Positions 50,931 through 58,709 of a stretch of 58,709 nucleotides of DNA are shown here, one piece after another (the first letter of the stretch is position 1; the number at the start of each line of letters is the position of its first letter). A program made the position numbers and the translations under genes. The stretch covers positions 1-58,709 of the forward strand of contig CAZVCC010000012.1 in assembly GCA_964626015.1 (NCBI GenBank). The letters run 5' to 3'. This stretch comes from CAIKZJ01 sp964626015 (GTDB lineage Bacteria; Bacteroidota; Ignavibacteria; Tepidaquicellales; Tepidaquicellaceae). The notes beneath the pieces are model-generated. The model was not told where the DNA came from and ran no database searches. It saw only the letters and a program-made list of their open reading frames with translations.

Positions 50931-51974
50931 TTGATAGACAGCCTCAAGGACATAAAACATATTAAGAAAGACAATATCAGTGTTGAGTTTTTCTTTAATC
51001 AATGTAAAGACAGATTTAAACTTAAGAAAGCGACTAAATCAGATATTGATACCAAAAGACTGATAACGGACAAAGATTTGCACAGACCGGGATTAGCCTT
51101 AGCGGGATACGTAGAATTGTTTTCGTTTACAAGAATACAGATATTCGGCAACACTGAAAACAGGTATCTTTCAAAACTCAACAAACAGGAGAGGATTAAG
51201 GTATTTAAGAAGTATTTTTCGTTTAGTGTCCCATGTATTATATTTACGCACGGAAATAAACCCACAGCAGAAATACTTGAATATGCTGACAAGAATAATG
51301 TGCCAGTTTTTGTAACTTCTCATCATACGACAACACTGGTATCACTGTTAAGTGATTTTCTGGATGACCAATTTTCAGTTCAGGCTGCAATACATTCTTC
51401 ATTTGTTGATGTATATGGCGTTGGATTACTATTTTGCGGAAGGTCGGGAATTGGAAAGAGCGAAATTGCATTAGATTTGGTAGAGAGAGGACACAGGCTT
51501 GTAGCAGACGACATAACTATAGTATCCAAAAAATACGAAAATGTTCTTATGGGTTCAGGGACATCACTGGTAAAACATTTTATGGAGATAAGGGGGCTGG
51601 GAATTATTGATATAAAGAGAATTTTCGGCATCAGAGCAATAAGATATCAGAAGAGAGTTGAGGTAATTGTAGAACTTGAGCATTGGGACAGCAAAAAAGC
51701 TTATGACAGAACAGGTCTTGATTCCAAGATGATAAACGTTCTGGGGGTTGATGTTGAGAAAATAAATCTACCCATATTTCCGGGTAAGAATATTACTGTC
51801 ATTGCAGAAGTTATTGCACTTAACTATCTTTGCAAGCATTACGGCTATGATGCCGCAAAGGTATTTGAAAAGCAATTAGCCCAAAAGATTGAGAGCAATT
51901 CCAAAAACGGAAGGAACAAGGACAGTTTACGTTACGGAAGAAGCACTGAATATTTTGAACATGATTTTGAATAA
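50931..51974 (+). CDS. hprK: HPr kinase/phosphorylase
   Basis: 347-aa bifunctional kinase/phosphorylase. The N-terminal domain (about 1-135) is followed by a catalytic HPr-kinase core with His in AAIHSSFVDVYGVG and Walker A LFCGRSGIGKSEIALDL. Further blocks are RGHRLVADDI, MEIRGLGIIDI and IEVIVELE-like HprK blocks. It starts at TTG 50931, two bases after hpf. It normally phosphorylates Ser46 of HPr. No ptsH or ptsI is in this window, and HprK in FCB bacteria often lacks a sugar PTS, so an alternative protein target is possible. Confidence 0.93.
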   Translation: MIDSLKDIKHIKKDNISVEFFFNQCKDRFKLKKATKSDIDTKRLITDKDLHRPGLALAGYVELFSFTRIQIFGNTENRYLSKLNKQERIKVFKKYFSFSVPCIIFTHGNKPTAEILEYADKNNVPVFVTSHHTTTLVSLLSDFLDDQFSVQAAIHSSFVDVYGVGLLFCGRSGIGKSEIALDLVERGHRLVADDITIVSKKYENVLMGSGTSLVKHFMEIRGLGIIDIKRIFGIRAIRYQKRVEVIVELEHWDSKKAYDRTGLDSKMINVLGVDVEKINLPIFPGKNITVIAEVIALNYLCKHYGYDAAKVFEKQLAQKIESNSKNGRNKDSLRYGRSTEYFEHDFE

Positions 51975-52002
51975 GAAATTTTTAAGAATACTAAATTAAC
52001 TT

Positions 52003-52007
52003 GGAGG
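52003..52007 (+). promoter_or_regulatory. Strong Shine-Dalgarno site before the DUF2795 gene
   Basis: GGAGG, 7 bases before the ATG at 52015. This stands out because nearly all other genes here lack a recognisable ribosome binding site, and suggests high translation of the small acidic protein. Confidence 0.75.
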
Positions 52008-52014
52008 TTATTTA

Positions 52015-52242
52015 ATGGTCTGGACATTGGAGTTAGCATCATATCTCGACGATGCTCCATGGCCTGCAAACAAAGCAGAGCTTATAGATTACGCAACCAG
52101 AACAGGTGCACCAAAAGAAGTTGTTGATAATTTGATTGATCTTGAGGATACTGAAGAACCGTATGAGAGCATAGAGGAAATCTGGCTCGATTATCCTACT
52201 GATGAGGATTTCTTTTATGATGAAGAAAATAAAGACTTCTAA
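52015..52242 (+). CDS. DUF2795-type small acidic protein
   Basis: 75 aa with WTLELASYLDDAPWPANKAELIDYATRTGAPKEVVDNLIDL, the helical core of the DUF2795 family. An acidic tail of Glu and Asp follows (PTDEDFFYDEENKDF). It has no signal peptide or membrane helix, and the biochemical role of the family is unknown. It lies between hprK and the Omp85 gene on the same strand and has an unusually good ribosome binding site. Confidence 0.82.
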   Translation: MVWTLELASYLDDAPWPANKAELIDYATRTGAPKEVVDNLIDLEDTEEPYESIEEIWLDYPTDEDFFYDEENKDF

Positions 52243-52331
52243 TCAATTTCGAAACAGTTATTAAAAGTTCATGATTTTGAGTCTGTGAATTTAACTTCGC
52301 AGGCTCATTTATTAAATAACAAGGATATTTA

Positions 52332-54365
52332 TTGGACAGATTTTTACTATATTTAATAATATTTCTTTTAATTGCTCAATGTTCATATCCTCAAGATGAA
52401 GATGATGACTCATCGAATAAATTAAAACTTGATGAAGTCAATATTGAATTCAAAGATGCTGACATTTTCAGCAGAAGTGAAATATATAATATCATAAAAA
52501 CGGGTAGTTCTGATTATTATAATGCTGAAGAATTTTCACTTGATGTACAAAGGATAGAGAAGTTTTATTTTGATAACGGATTCATAGATGCATTCATCGA
52601 CACTTCGACTAACATAAACGTTGATAAGAACGAGATTTCGGTAAGTTTTAAAATTACAGCAAATTCCGCATATCTTATAAACAAGGTGGACTATACAGGG
52701 CTTGAGAATTTACCCGATGATTTGCGTGCGAATTTATTTAAATCGGATGATATCGAAATTTCTCCTGGTGATAGGTATACTAAAACAGCTGTCTCGGCAG
52801 AAGCAGGACGGGTGTTGAGGTTTCTTCAGAATAATGGATATGCGTTTACTAGCATGGAACCGCCAGAGATTGTGAAGTATGAATCGAACAAACCGGAACT
52901 GGATTACAAACTTGGAATAAATTTAAAATATGAGACCGGTTCAAGTTACAGATTTGGAAGAACTGTTATTGATATTGATAACAAGAAATACAATATTGAT
53001 CTGGATGATATTTTGTACGAGCTTGAATACAAGGAAAACGATATTTACAGTAAAGAGGTACTTGTACAAAGTGAAAACAGATTGAACAGAATTGCAATAC
53101 TTGAGAATGCAAGAATAGTACTTTCAGATATTGATACTGTTAATAACCATATTAACTTCAAAATCGTCGGGTCAGTAAGAAATAAGTATGAAATACAGCC
53201 TGAGATATTGGCATATTATATAAGTAATTCGATGTTCGGCGGAATAGGTTTAACATTTTCGGATAAATATTTTTTAAAAGATCCAAGAACTTTTTCTATA
53301 AAGGCAAGAGCACTTGCAAACTCTTTAGAAAACTACAGACTTGAATTAATCCTTGAATTGTTTCAGCCGCATATATTTAACAATAATAAAATTACCGGCA
53401 GCAACAATCTGAGCGCTGCGATTTTTTCAATCGATGATTTCAGGATTGAGGAAATAAAGAATAAAGCATCAATTAATTACGAACTGCCGAGATATACTTA
53501 TCTGAACAATCTTACATTAGACTGGAATTTAAAAAACCAGAGGGTAACTTTCAAATATCCTCTTTTAGGATACAATGAAGATGATTCATCATTTTCAACA
53601 ATTCCGACCGGAGCATTTGTGAACATATTCAGCTCAATTTTAGGATTGACACTTGTCCATTCAAGGATTGACAATTTCCAGTTTCCAACAGGGGGGATAT
53701 ATCAATCATTTCTGGTAGAAGAGAGTGGATTACTTGGAACTGCTATAAGCAAACTTTTTGACATTTCGACAGTTAATTACGTTAAACTGTCATTCATCAA
53801 TAAGTACTACATCCCGATAACGAGCAGGCCGGATAAATCGACAATTGCAACGAAATTCTTGATTGGGAATATATTTGAGTACGGAGATAATTCTCTAAAA
53901 TTAAGTACGAGTGATGAGGATTACACGCTTGATGTTGTTCCGATTGACTCAAGATTTATCGCAGGAGGCAGTACGAGTGTAAGAGGATGGAATGCAAGAA
54001 AGCTCGGTACGTTTGACGGCAGGGAAAACGGGGGTAATTTTATAGTTGAAGGAACTATAGAACACAGGACAAGACCGTTTTATGATATGAAGGGTCTAAT
54101 TAAAGATTTCGGGTTTGTTTCTTTCGTTGATGTAGGAAATCTGTGGTATAACATAAATGACTTTAAGCCAAATGATCTTGCAGTGGCTATCGGGGTGGGA
54201 TTGAGATACTACACAATAGTTGGACCAGTAAGACTTGATTTCGGATTTAAGTTTTATGACTATGAACCAGCACCGGGTACGAATGCTTGGTTGTGGCAGA
54301 ATAATATAACACAGATATTTCAAGACAAGTTTACACTTCAATTTGGCATAGGAAATACTTTTTAG
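52332..54365 (+). CDS. Omp85-superfamily outer membrane protein (BamA/TamA-like)
   Basis: 677 aa with a start at TTG 52332. A signal peptide (hydrophobic LLYLIIFLLIAQC) precedes two or three POTRA domains (about 35-310), including LINKVDYTGLENLPDDL and FGRTVIDIDNKKYNIDLDDILYELEYKENDIYS. A 16-strand beta-barrel (about 320-677) carries the L6 signature AGGSTSVRGW and the terminal blocks VSFVDVGNLW, VGPVRLDFGF and FTLQFGIGNTF, ending in Phe. It is shorter than BamA (which has five POTRAs), so a TamA-like or accessory insertase is more likely. Confidence 0.87.
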   Translation: MDRFLLYLIIFLLIAQCSYPQDEDDDSSNKLKLDEVNIEFKDADIFSRSEIYNIIKTGSSDYYNAEEFSLDVQRIEKFYFDNGFIDAFIDTSTNINVDKNEISVSFKITANSAYLINKVDYTGLENLPDDLRANLFKSDDIEISPGDRYTKTAVSAEAGRVLRFLQNNGYAFTSMEPPEIVKYESNKPELDYKLGINLKYETGSSYRFGRTVIDIDNKKYNIDLDDILYELEYKENDIYSKEVLVQSENRLNRIAILENARIVLSDIDTVNNHINFKIVGSVRNKYEIQPEILAYYISNSMFGGIGLTFSDKYFLKDPRTFSIKARALANSLENYRLELILELFQPHIFNNNKITGSNNLSAAIFSIDDFRIEEIKNKASINYELPRYTYLNNLTLDWNLKNQRVTFKYPLLGYNEDDSSFSTIPTGAFVNIFSSILGLTLVHSRIDNFQFPTGGIYQSFLVEESGLLGTAISKLFDISTVNYVKLSFINKYYIPITSRPDKSTIATKFLIGNIFEYGDNSLKLSTSDEDYTLDVVPIDSRFIAGGSTSVRGWNARKLGTFDGRENGGNFIVEGTIEHRTRPFYDMKGLIKDFGFVSFVDVGNLWYNINDFKPNDLAVAIGVGLRYYTIVGPVRLDFGFKFYDYEPAPGTNAWLWQNNITQIFQDKFTLQFGIGNTF

Positions 54366-54368
54366 ATT

Positions 54369-55487
54369 ATGTGGAAGAACATCAAAGGTCAGAAGCATGT
54401 TATTAATATACTTAAAAACGTTTACAAAAGCGGGAGAGTACCGCATTCATTCATATTTTATGGAATAGAAGGTACGGGAAAAGATGCTGTCGCAATGGAA
54501 TTCGCAAAGTTATTAAACTGCGATAATCCACATGATGAATTAGGTTCGTGCGATGAATGCAGCAGCTGCAAAACTACTATGAGGCTTAATTCCACTTTGT
54601 TTAAATTCATTACTGCACTACCCGCAACTAAGAAAGAGGATAGTGAGGGCGAAGGTGTTTTAACAGATTCAGATCTTGATACATTAAATACAGAGTTAAA
54701 GATAAAATCATTAGATCCTTATCACAAAATAGATATAGCTAAAGCTACCACAATAAAGATTGATAGTATACGGCAAATTAAGAAGGAGATATACCTTACC
54801 GGAGAAAGAGGAAAGAGGAAGATTTATTTGATCTCGAATGCTGATTTGATGAGGAGAGAATCTGCCAATTCATTCCTGAAAGTACTTGAAGAGCCTCCCG
54901 GTGATTCTGTATTAATACTAACAACATCGAAGCTGAATTCATTGCTACCAACTATTATAGGGAGATGCCAAAAACTTAAGTTTAGTCCAATAAGCAATTA
55001 CGACCTAAAGGAATACATTAAGGAAAACCATCCCGAAACGAAAGAGGAGGAAATAAGGCTGATTGTTAACCTTGCAAACGGAAGTCTGCAAAATTTGAAA
55101 AATATAATAAATTGCAATTTTCTTTCTTTGAGAAATACAGGGATTAATCATTTAAGATATATTGTTGGAAACAAATATATAGAAATAACGAATATAATTT
55201 CTTCATTAATAAAGGAGAAGGATAGAAACCTTGTCAAGCAATATCTTTACTTAATGCAATTATGGTTCAGAGACATAATAATAAAGAAATCACAGAATGA
55301 AAACAGGCTGATAAATCGGGACATAGAAGAAAATGTGACGAATTTTGTAACAAGACTTAAATGCAACGAATATGAGATTATAAACACGATAGAAATGTTT
55401 ATCAGCGATATTGACAAGAATGTAAATCTTGAATTGCTGCTTTATAACCTGACCTACAGACTTAAACCAATGATAAAAACTGTTTAG
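54369..55487 (+). CDS. holB: DNA polymerase III delta-prime subunit
   Basis: 372-aa clamp-loader subunit. It has an N-terminal AAA+ fold with GIEGTGKDAVAMEFAKLL (Walker A with Asp in place of Thr/Ser after Lys). The zinc-binding cysteines are in LGSCDECSSCKTT. A 60-residue insertion follows them (about 92-150), rich in acidic residues and Thr. KRKIYLISNADLMRRESANSFLKVLEEPPGDSVLILTT holds sensor blocks, and GRCQKL takes the SRC position. The C-terminal collar helices end at 372. It starts 3 bases after the Omp85 stop. Confidence 0.9.
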   Translation: MWKNIKGQKHVINILKNVYKSGRVPHSFIFYGIEGTGKDAVAMEFAKLLNCDNPHDELGSCDECSSCKTTMRLNSTLFKFITALPATKKEDSEGEGVLTDSDLDTLNTELKIKSLDPYHKIDIAKATTIKIDSIRQIKKEIYLTGERGKRKIYLISNADLMRRESANSFLKVLEEPPGDSVLILTTSKLNSLLPTIIGRCQKLKFSPISNYDLKEYIKENHPETKEEEIRLIVNLANGSLQNLKNIINCNFLSLRNTGINHLRYIVGNKYIEITNIISSLIKEKDRNLVKQYLYLMQLWFRDIIIKKSQNENRLINRDIEENVTNFVTRLKCNEYEIINTIEMFISDIDKNVNLELLLYNLTYRLKPMIKTV

Positions 55488-55489
55488 TG

Positions 55490-56668
55490 TTAATTTTTAG
55501 GGTGAATTTTCTTTTTAATTATTAATACAACTATAACTATTCCAGAAATCCATAATAGATAGTATACAACTGAAAGCGGATAATTAATTTTTGATTTATA
55601 GATTTTATTGGACACGGAATCGTATCTGAAAACGGGATTTAAATAATAAATTGCATTGTTACTGAATTCTGTTTCGACACGAATATAAGAGTCATCGTTC
55701 TTAAAAATATATGCCGCTTCATTAGTGTTAGTGACAGTAGATTTTATAGCACCGTCCTGTCCAATAAATTTTATTTTTGCGGCAGTAGAATCGAAGGTTA
55801 AACTGATGGAATCTCCCGTTACGTTGAACCTGATTAAATTCGGTAATCTAGGAATATTATAATTTTTTAATTCAAACGAATTGAAACCGGATTTAATCAG
55901 ATTTACTGATACAGCACTTCCCTGCCGAACCGCAGAAATCACATCATCGTAAGATTTTGATTTTGAGTTGATAATTGTCAGACCTTTACCTATTTCATCC
56001 TGGTCATTGATATTATGAGAGTCATCGTTTGCAATAAGTTTTATGTCCTTGCCCGAGGAGAGAGCTTTATCAACGTATTCAACTGAAATTCTGCTGTATC
56101 GACAAATTTCAATGCAATCATAATTATCAAGATAAGCAACATCATTAAGAGAAACGGCATTTCGCATCCATGGATGAACGATGGATATCAGATTATTCTC
56201 AGTTTTAAGAATGTTGATCAGGAACTGTTTATTATTCAACGTCGGATAATAAACGAAATCAATCAAATTTACATCATCGGCACCGACAACCAGATAGTGA
56301 TTTTTCCAAATACCAAAACCGTGTTCATACACCGGAAAGAGTTTATCTTTGTGAGAATCAGTTACGCTAAGATTCATGTAATTAGAGATTCCTATTATAT
56401 CGTAACCCATATCGCTGTAAACTTTATATATCGCTTCTGGGGTTGATAACCTACCGTCAGTTAAGCTCCCCCAGATGTTAGAATGTGAATGCAGGTTTGC
56501 TTTGTACCATTTATTGTTTTGAATATCTTTGTAAGGATTGTATAGATTGCTGCCCTTAAACGGAGAAGTATCTTCAAATTCATACGCCGGAGAAATAATG
56601 TAAGGTATCAATGATACAAAAGCTATAATGACTACCGCCCAAAGTAATATTTTTATGAATAACTTCAA
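55490..56668 (-). CDS. Membrane-anchored PHP-like phosphoesterase with a degenerate second motif
   Basis: 392 aa with two membrane helices (about 5-26 and 365-385) that bracket a periplasmic or cytoplasmic domain. The PHP motif I reads NLHSHSNIWGSLTDG (His60, His62, Asp71), with a four-residue insertion. Motif II, normally LTDHN, is ISNYMN (about 94-99), so a metal ligand pair is lost. Later motifs keep His (SIVHPWM) and Asp/His (LIANDDSHN). It is related in fold to the PHP gene at 48274. Reduced or altered metal binding is likely. It converges on holB with a 2-base gap. Confidence 0.7.
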   Translation of the reverse strand: MKLFIKILLWAVVIIAFVSLIPYIISPAYEFEDTSPFKGSNLYNPYKDIQNNKWYKANLHSHSNIWGSLTDGRLSTPEAIYKVYSDMGYDIIGISNYMNLSVTDSHKDKLFPVYEHGFGIWKNHYLVVGADDVNLIDFVYYPTLNNKQFLINILKTENNLISIVHPWMRNAVSLNDVAYLDNYDCIEICRYSRISVEYVDKALSSGKDIKLIANDDSHNINDQDEIGKGLTIINSKSKSYDDVISAVRQGSAVSVNLIKSGFNSFELKNYNIPRLPNLIRFNVTGDSISLTFDSTAAKIKFIGQDGAIKSTVTNTNEAAYIFKNDDSYIRVETEFSNNAIYYLNPVFRYDSVSNKIYKSKINYPLSVVYYLLWISGIVIVVLIIKKKIHPKN

Positions 56669-56742
56669 TTAATATATTTTAGTATGTACAAATAAAAGTA
56701 TAACAAAAATCGGGGAAAATGATTTCTTAAAATAAGAATGCA

Positions 56743-58320
56743 TTATGGCTTTTTAGACAAACCTTTCATCCTGAATACAAAGTAGTTCATCACATTTAAA
56801 TTATTTCTGATTATCCTTATAGTATCAGCAGTTTCAAATTCCGTAAAATATTCCGAGTAGAACTTTGAGGGCAAGTTATAATCCCTGCTGGAACAAATAA
56901 AGTAAGCATCACTGCCAATTACTGGCGGAATTCTTTTCCTATTAATCCAGAAATAATTTCTTATGTTCTCAAGTCCACCTATTGCGTATGAAAATACTCC
57001 CGCGGAATTACCAATATAGTAGTCATAGTTAGCAGCCGGGAACCATCTCCAGGTTATAATATAAGGATTAGGAGTTATTCTGTTATTAGTTAAGTCCTTT
57101 TTGTAGATTTTACTAAATTCTTCTGATAGCTGGTGCCATCCGAATAAATCCAAGGAGGCGTCATTTTCACCGAGGTTAATTGAAGATCTATCTTTAAGGT
57201 CGTTATAAAGAACACCGGTTTTAATTTGAATAAATCCGAGGAGTATCACGATGGTTATGAGTAAAACAGACAATTTAGCGCTTATGTGAACTTTGTTTTT
57301 AGAAATACTGCTTAGAAAAACTGCTGCGATAATAATCAATCCATAATATCCGGGTGCAGACCAATGAGGAAGAGTTCTGCGAGTTAAAGAAGAGAACAGA
57401 AAGACGAATATAATAGGCAGACTCCAAAGTAATAGAAGAACAGCGTAATCTTTTTGAAATGATAACTTCTTTTTGAAGAGTGCTATCAACGACAAAATGA
57501 TTACAACAAAATTGATTGGATTATTGTAGAAGATTTGACCAGCCAGTTCAGTTCCAAGAAAGTCAAAACGAAGTTTGGATTCGGAAAGGCTTACTCTTTC
57601 GCTTTGAAATGTAAAGCTTATAAAATCATTCTGAAAATTCCAGATAATTACAGGAAGAAACAATAGAACCGACAACATTATAGAGAGATAAAACTCCCGG
57701 GTTTTTAGCCACGAACGGTTGACGAAAAGTATATATGCAATTATTCCTATCCAGAGAAAAGCAGCAGTATATTTAGAAATCATTCCGAGACCAATAAAGA
57801 CACCGAGCAGGAGAAATAATTTTCGTTTTCTGTTGTCAGGATTTTTCTGAGGAACGATTACTAAAGCGAAATAAAATGTCAGAAGCCAGAAAAGAGATAA
57901 GGGAGTATCGGGCAGAATAAACAAACCAAGTATGACAGAACAATACACAGAGCCTGTATATAGGATTGCTGCTGTTAGGCCTGTATTGATATCGAATAAA
58001 CGTTTTCCAATAAGAAAAATAATATATGTATTAATCGTTCCAATTACAAGAGATGCTGCACGGATAAAAAATTCAGATTGAAACGTAAGGTTTAAGGTGA
58101 ACAACTGAATTATGTAACCAACCATTGGAGGGTGGTCGAAATGGCTTAATGAAGGATACAATGCATAAGCCCAGTAATTTACCTCATCATTGCTCAAGTC
58201 AATATTAGCGGCAACAAGACTTCTTACCAGAAAAGATGCGGTCAGAAGTAAGAATAACTTATTTCTATCTGAGTTATGGGTCAAATTTTTGAATAAGAGC
58301 AAAATATACAGTGTAATCAA
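56743..58320 (-). CDS. GT39-type membrane glycosyltransferase (PMT/ArnT-like)
   Basis: 525 aa with a start at TTG 58320. It has at least ten membrane helices and a first periplasmic loop holding the catalytic acid pair NDEVNYW (Asp45, Glu46) and HFDHPPMVGY, as in dolichyl-phosphate-mannose protein mannosyltransferase and ArnT families. A soluble C-terminal domain (about 390-525) follows. It should transfer a sugar from a polyprenyl-phosphate donor to lipid or protein on the periplasmic side. Donor and acceptor are unknown. It lies 74 bases upstream of the PHP-like gene on the same strand. Confidence 0.82.
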   Translation of the reverse strand: MITLYILLLFKNLTHNSDRNKLFLLLTASFLVRSLVAANIDLSNDEVNYWAYALYPSLSHFDHPPMVGYIIQLFTLNLTFQSEFFIRAASLVIGTINTYIIFLIGKRLFDINTGLTAAILYTGSVYCSVILGLFILPDTPLSLFWLLTFYFALVIVPQKNPDNRKRKLFLLLGVFIGLGMISKYTAAFLWIGIIAYILFVNRSWLKTREFYLSIMLSVLLFLPVIIWNFQNDFISFTFQSERVSLSESKLRFDFLGTELAGQIFYNNPINFVVIILSLIALFKKKLSFQKDYAVLLLLWSLPIIFVFLFSSLTRRTLPHWSAPGYYGLIIIAAVFLSSISKNKVHISAKLSVLLITIVILLGFIQIKTGVLYNDLKDRSSINLGENDASLDLFGWHQLSEEFSKIYKKDLTNNRITPNPYIITWRWFPAANYDYYIGNSAGVFSYAIGGLENIRNYFWINRKRIPPVIGSDAYFICSSRDYNLPSKFYSEYFTEFETADTIRIIRNNLNVMNYFVFRMKGLSKKP

Positions 58321-58709
58321 TAAAAGAAATATAAAACAATAATAAAATATGAGTTAATAAGCCTAATTTGATAACAATTTGAGGATTTTAAGCTGTTTTA
58401 AGTCTGAAACTGCAATTACACTAAATTTTAATACTTGACACCCATCTGCACTTATAGAACAACGAAGGTAAACCGAATATGAACTGAATATGAAGAGGAT
58501 TTGAATTGGATAGTGAATAAAGAATTGTTATTACATGATGTTATTAAAATGTTGTTTTATCAACTGTAAATTGGTTTTATATTTTAGTTAAGAATAAATT
58601 ACATAAACAACAACATAAACCTACCGAAAATATTGATGAGTGTAAAGTCAAAACCAGCTTCCCTGTTGAAGATCTTATAATTACAGCACTTAAAATAGGC
58701 TAAAAATGG
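58321..58709. other. Right-edge intergenic region
   Basis: 389 bases upstream of the GT39 gene. It should hold its promoter. A 52-codon stop-to-stop frame near the end (58548-58704, plus strand) has a protein-like tail but no good start codon, so I do not call it. No hairpin or repeat of note is visible. Confidence 0.35.

Noticed and set aside
58548..58704. Short plus-strand frame at the right edge
   Set aside because: No acceptable start codon, only about 50 codons, and no recognisable sequence.

Overview
The window looks like a chromosomal segment of an Ignavibacteria-type bacterium (Bacteroidota/Chlorobi side of the FCB group). The evidence is as follows. Three large secreted proteins end in the NYPNPFNP-type C-terminal sorting domain read by type IX secretion. 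DNA is AT-rich with almost no Shine-Dalgarno sequences, and several genes appear to start at TTG. One promoter (upstream of hpf) fits the Bacteroidota -33 TTTG / -7 TAnnTTTG pattern with a 19-base spacer. Lipoproteins, Kdo activation (kdsB) and an Omp85 protein indicate a Gram-negative envelope. An [FeFe] hydrogenase operon indicates anaerobic or fermentative capacity, and an isolated ccmB hints at cytochrome c maturation. No phage, insertion sequence or CRISPR array is visible. Assignment is by protein character only; no database search was possible.

Layout. 1-3.3 kb (minus): NuoF-like HydB, [FeFe] hydrogenase HydA and the lysine-rich start of a gene cut by the window edge. 3.7-5.8 kb: ccmB, a methyltransferase and a PIG-L deacetylase. 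6.2-14 kb (plus): a tight run of isochorismatase-like hydrolase, plsC, kdsB, pyrG, a P-type ATPase and a MetH C-terminal half. In this run pyrG makes the CTP that KdsB uses to activate Kdo. 14-20.3 kb (minus): an outer membrane protein, then an exopolysaccharide module (Wzc-type tyrosine kinase, zinc-ribbon membrane protein, NusG-like antiterminator, UDP-sugar dehydrogenase, GDP-mannose dehydratase) with no glycosyltransferases or flippase. 20.5-24.8 kb (minus): two SPOR lipoproteins, folD, prmA, a cupin and a GlpT-like transporter. 25-31 kb: deoC, then comB-ftsK and tal-gcvT on the minus strand.

31-35 kb holds intergenic repeats (an 11-bp iteron array, a 14-bp tandem array, CGGAT repeats) around two type IX-sorted proteins with nearly identical sorting-domain DNA. 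35-43.4 kb (minus): a YidB-like protein, a giant FG-GAP/sorting-domain protein, tRNA-Leu(UAA), a Tyr/Asn-rich outer membrane protein, a VWA lipoprotein and a hybrid histidine kinase. 43.8 kb (plus): a histidine-ammonia-lyase-family enzyme whose MIO triad is Ala-Cys-Gly. 45-50 kb (minus): two membrane proteins, a PHP phosphoesterase, purF and an aminopeptidase P. 50.6-55.5 kb (plus): hpf, hprK, a DUF2795 protein, an Omp85 protein and holB. 55.5-58.3 kb (minus): a membrane-anchored PHP-like protein and a GT39-type glycosyltransferase.

Most of the window is housekeeping. The points most worth following are the natural Ser-to-Cys change in the MIO lyase, the split MetH, the Gln in the M4 ion motif of the P-type ATPase, the DnaA-box-like 11-bp array at 31.24 kb, and the repeat-rich surroundings of the sorting-domain genes.
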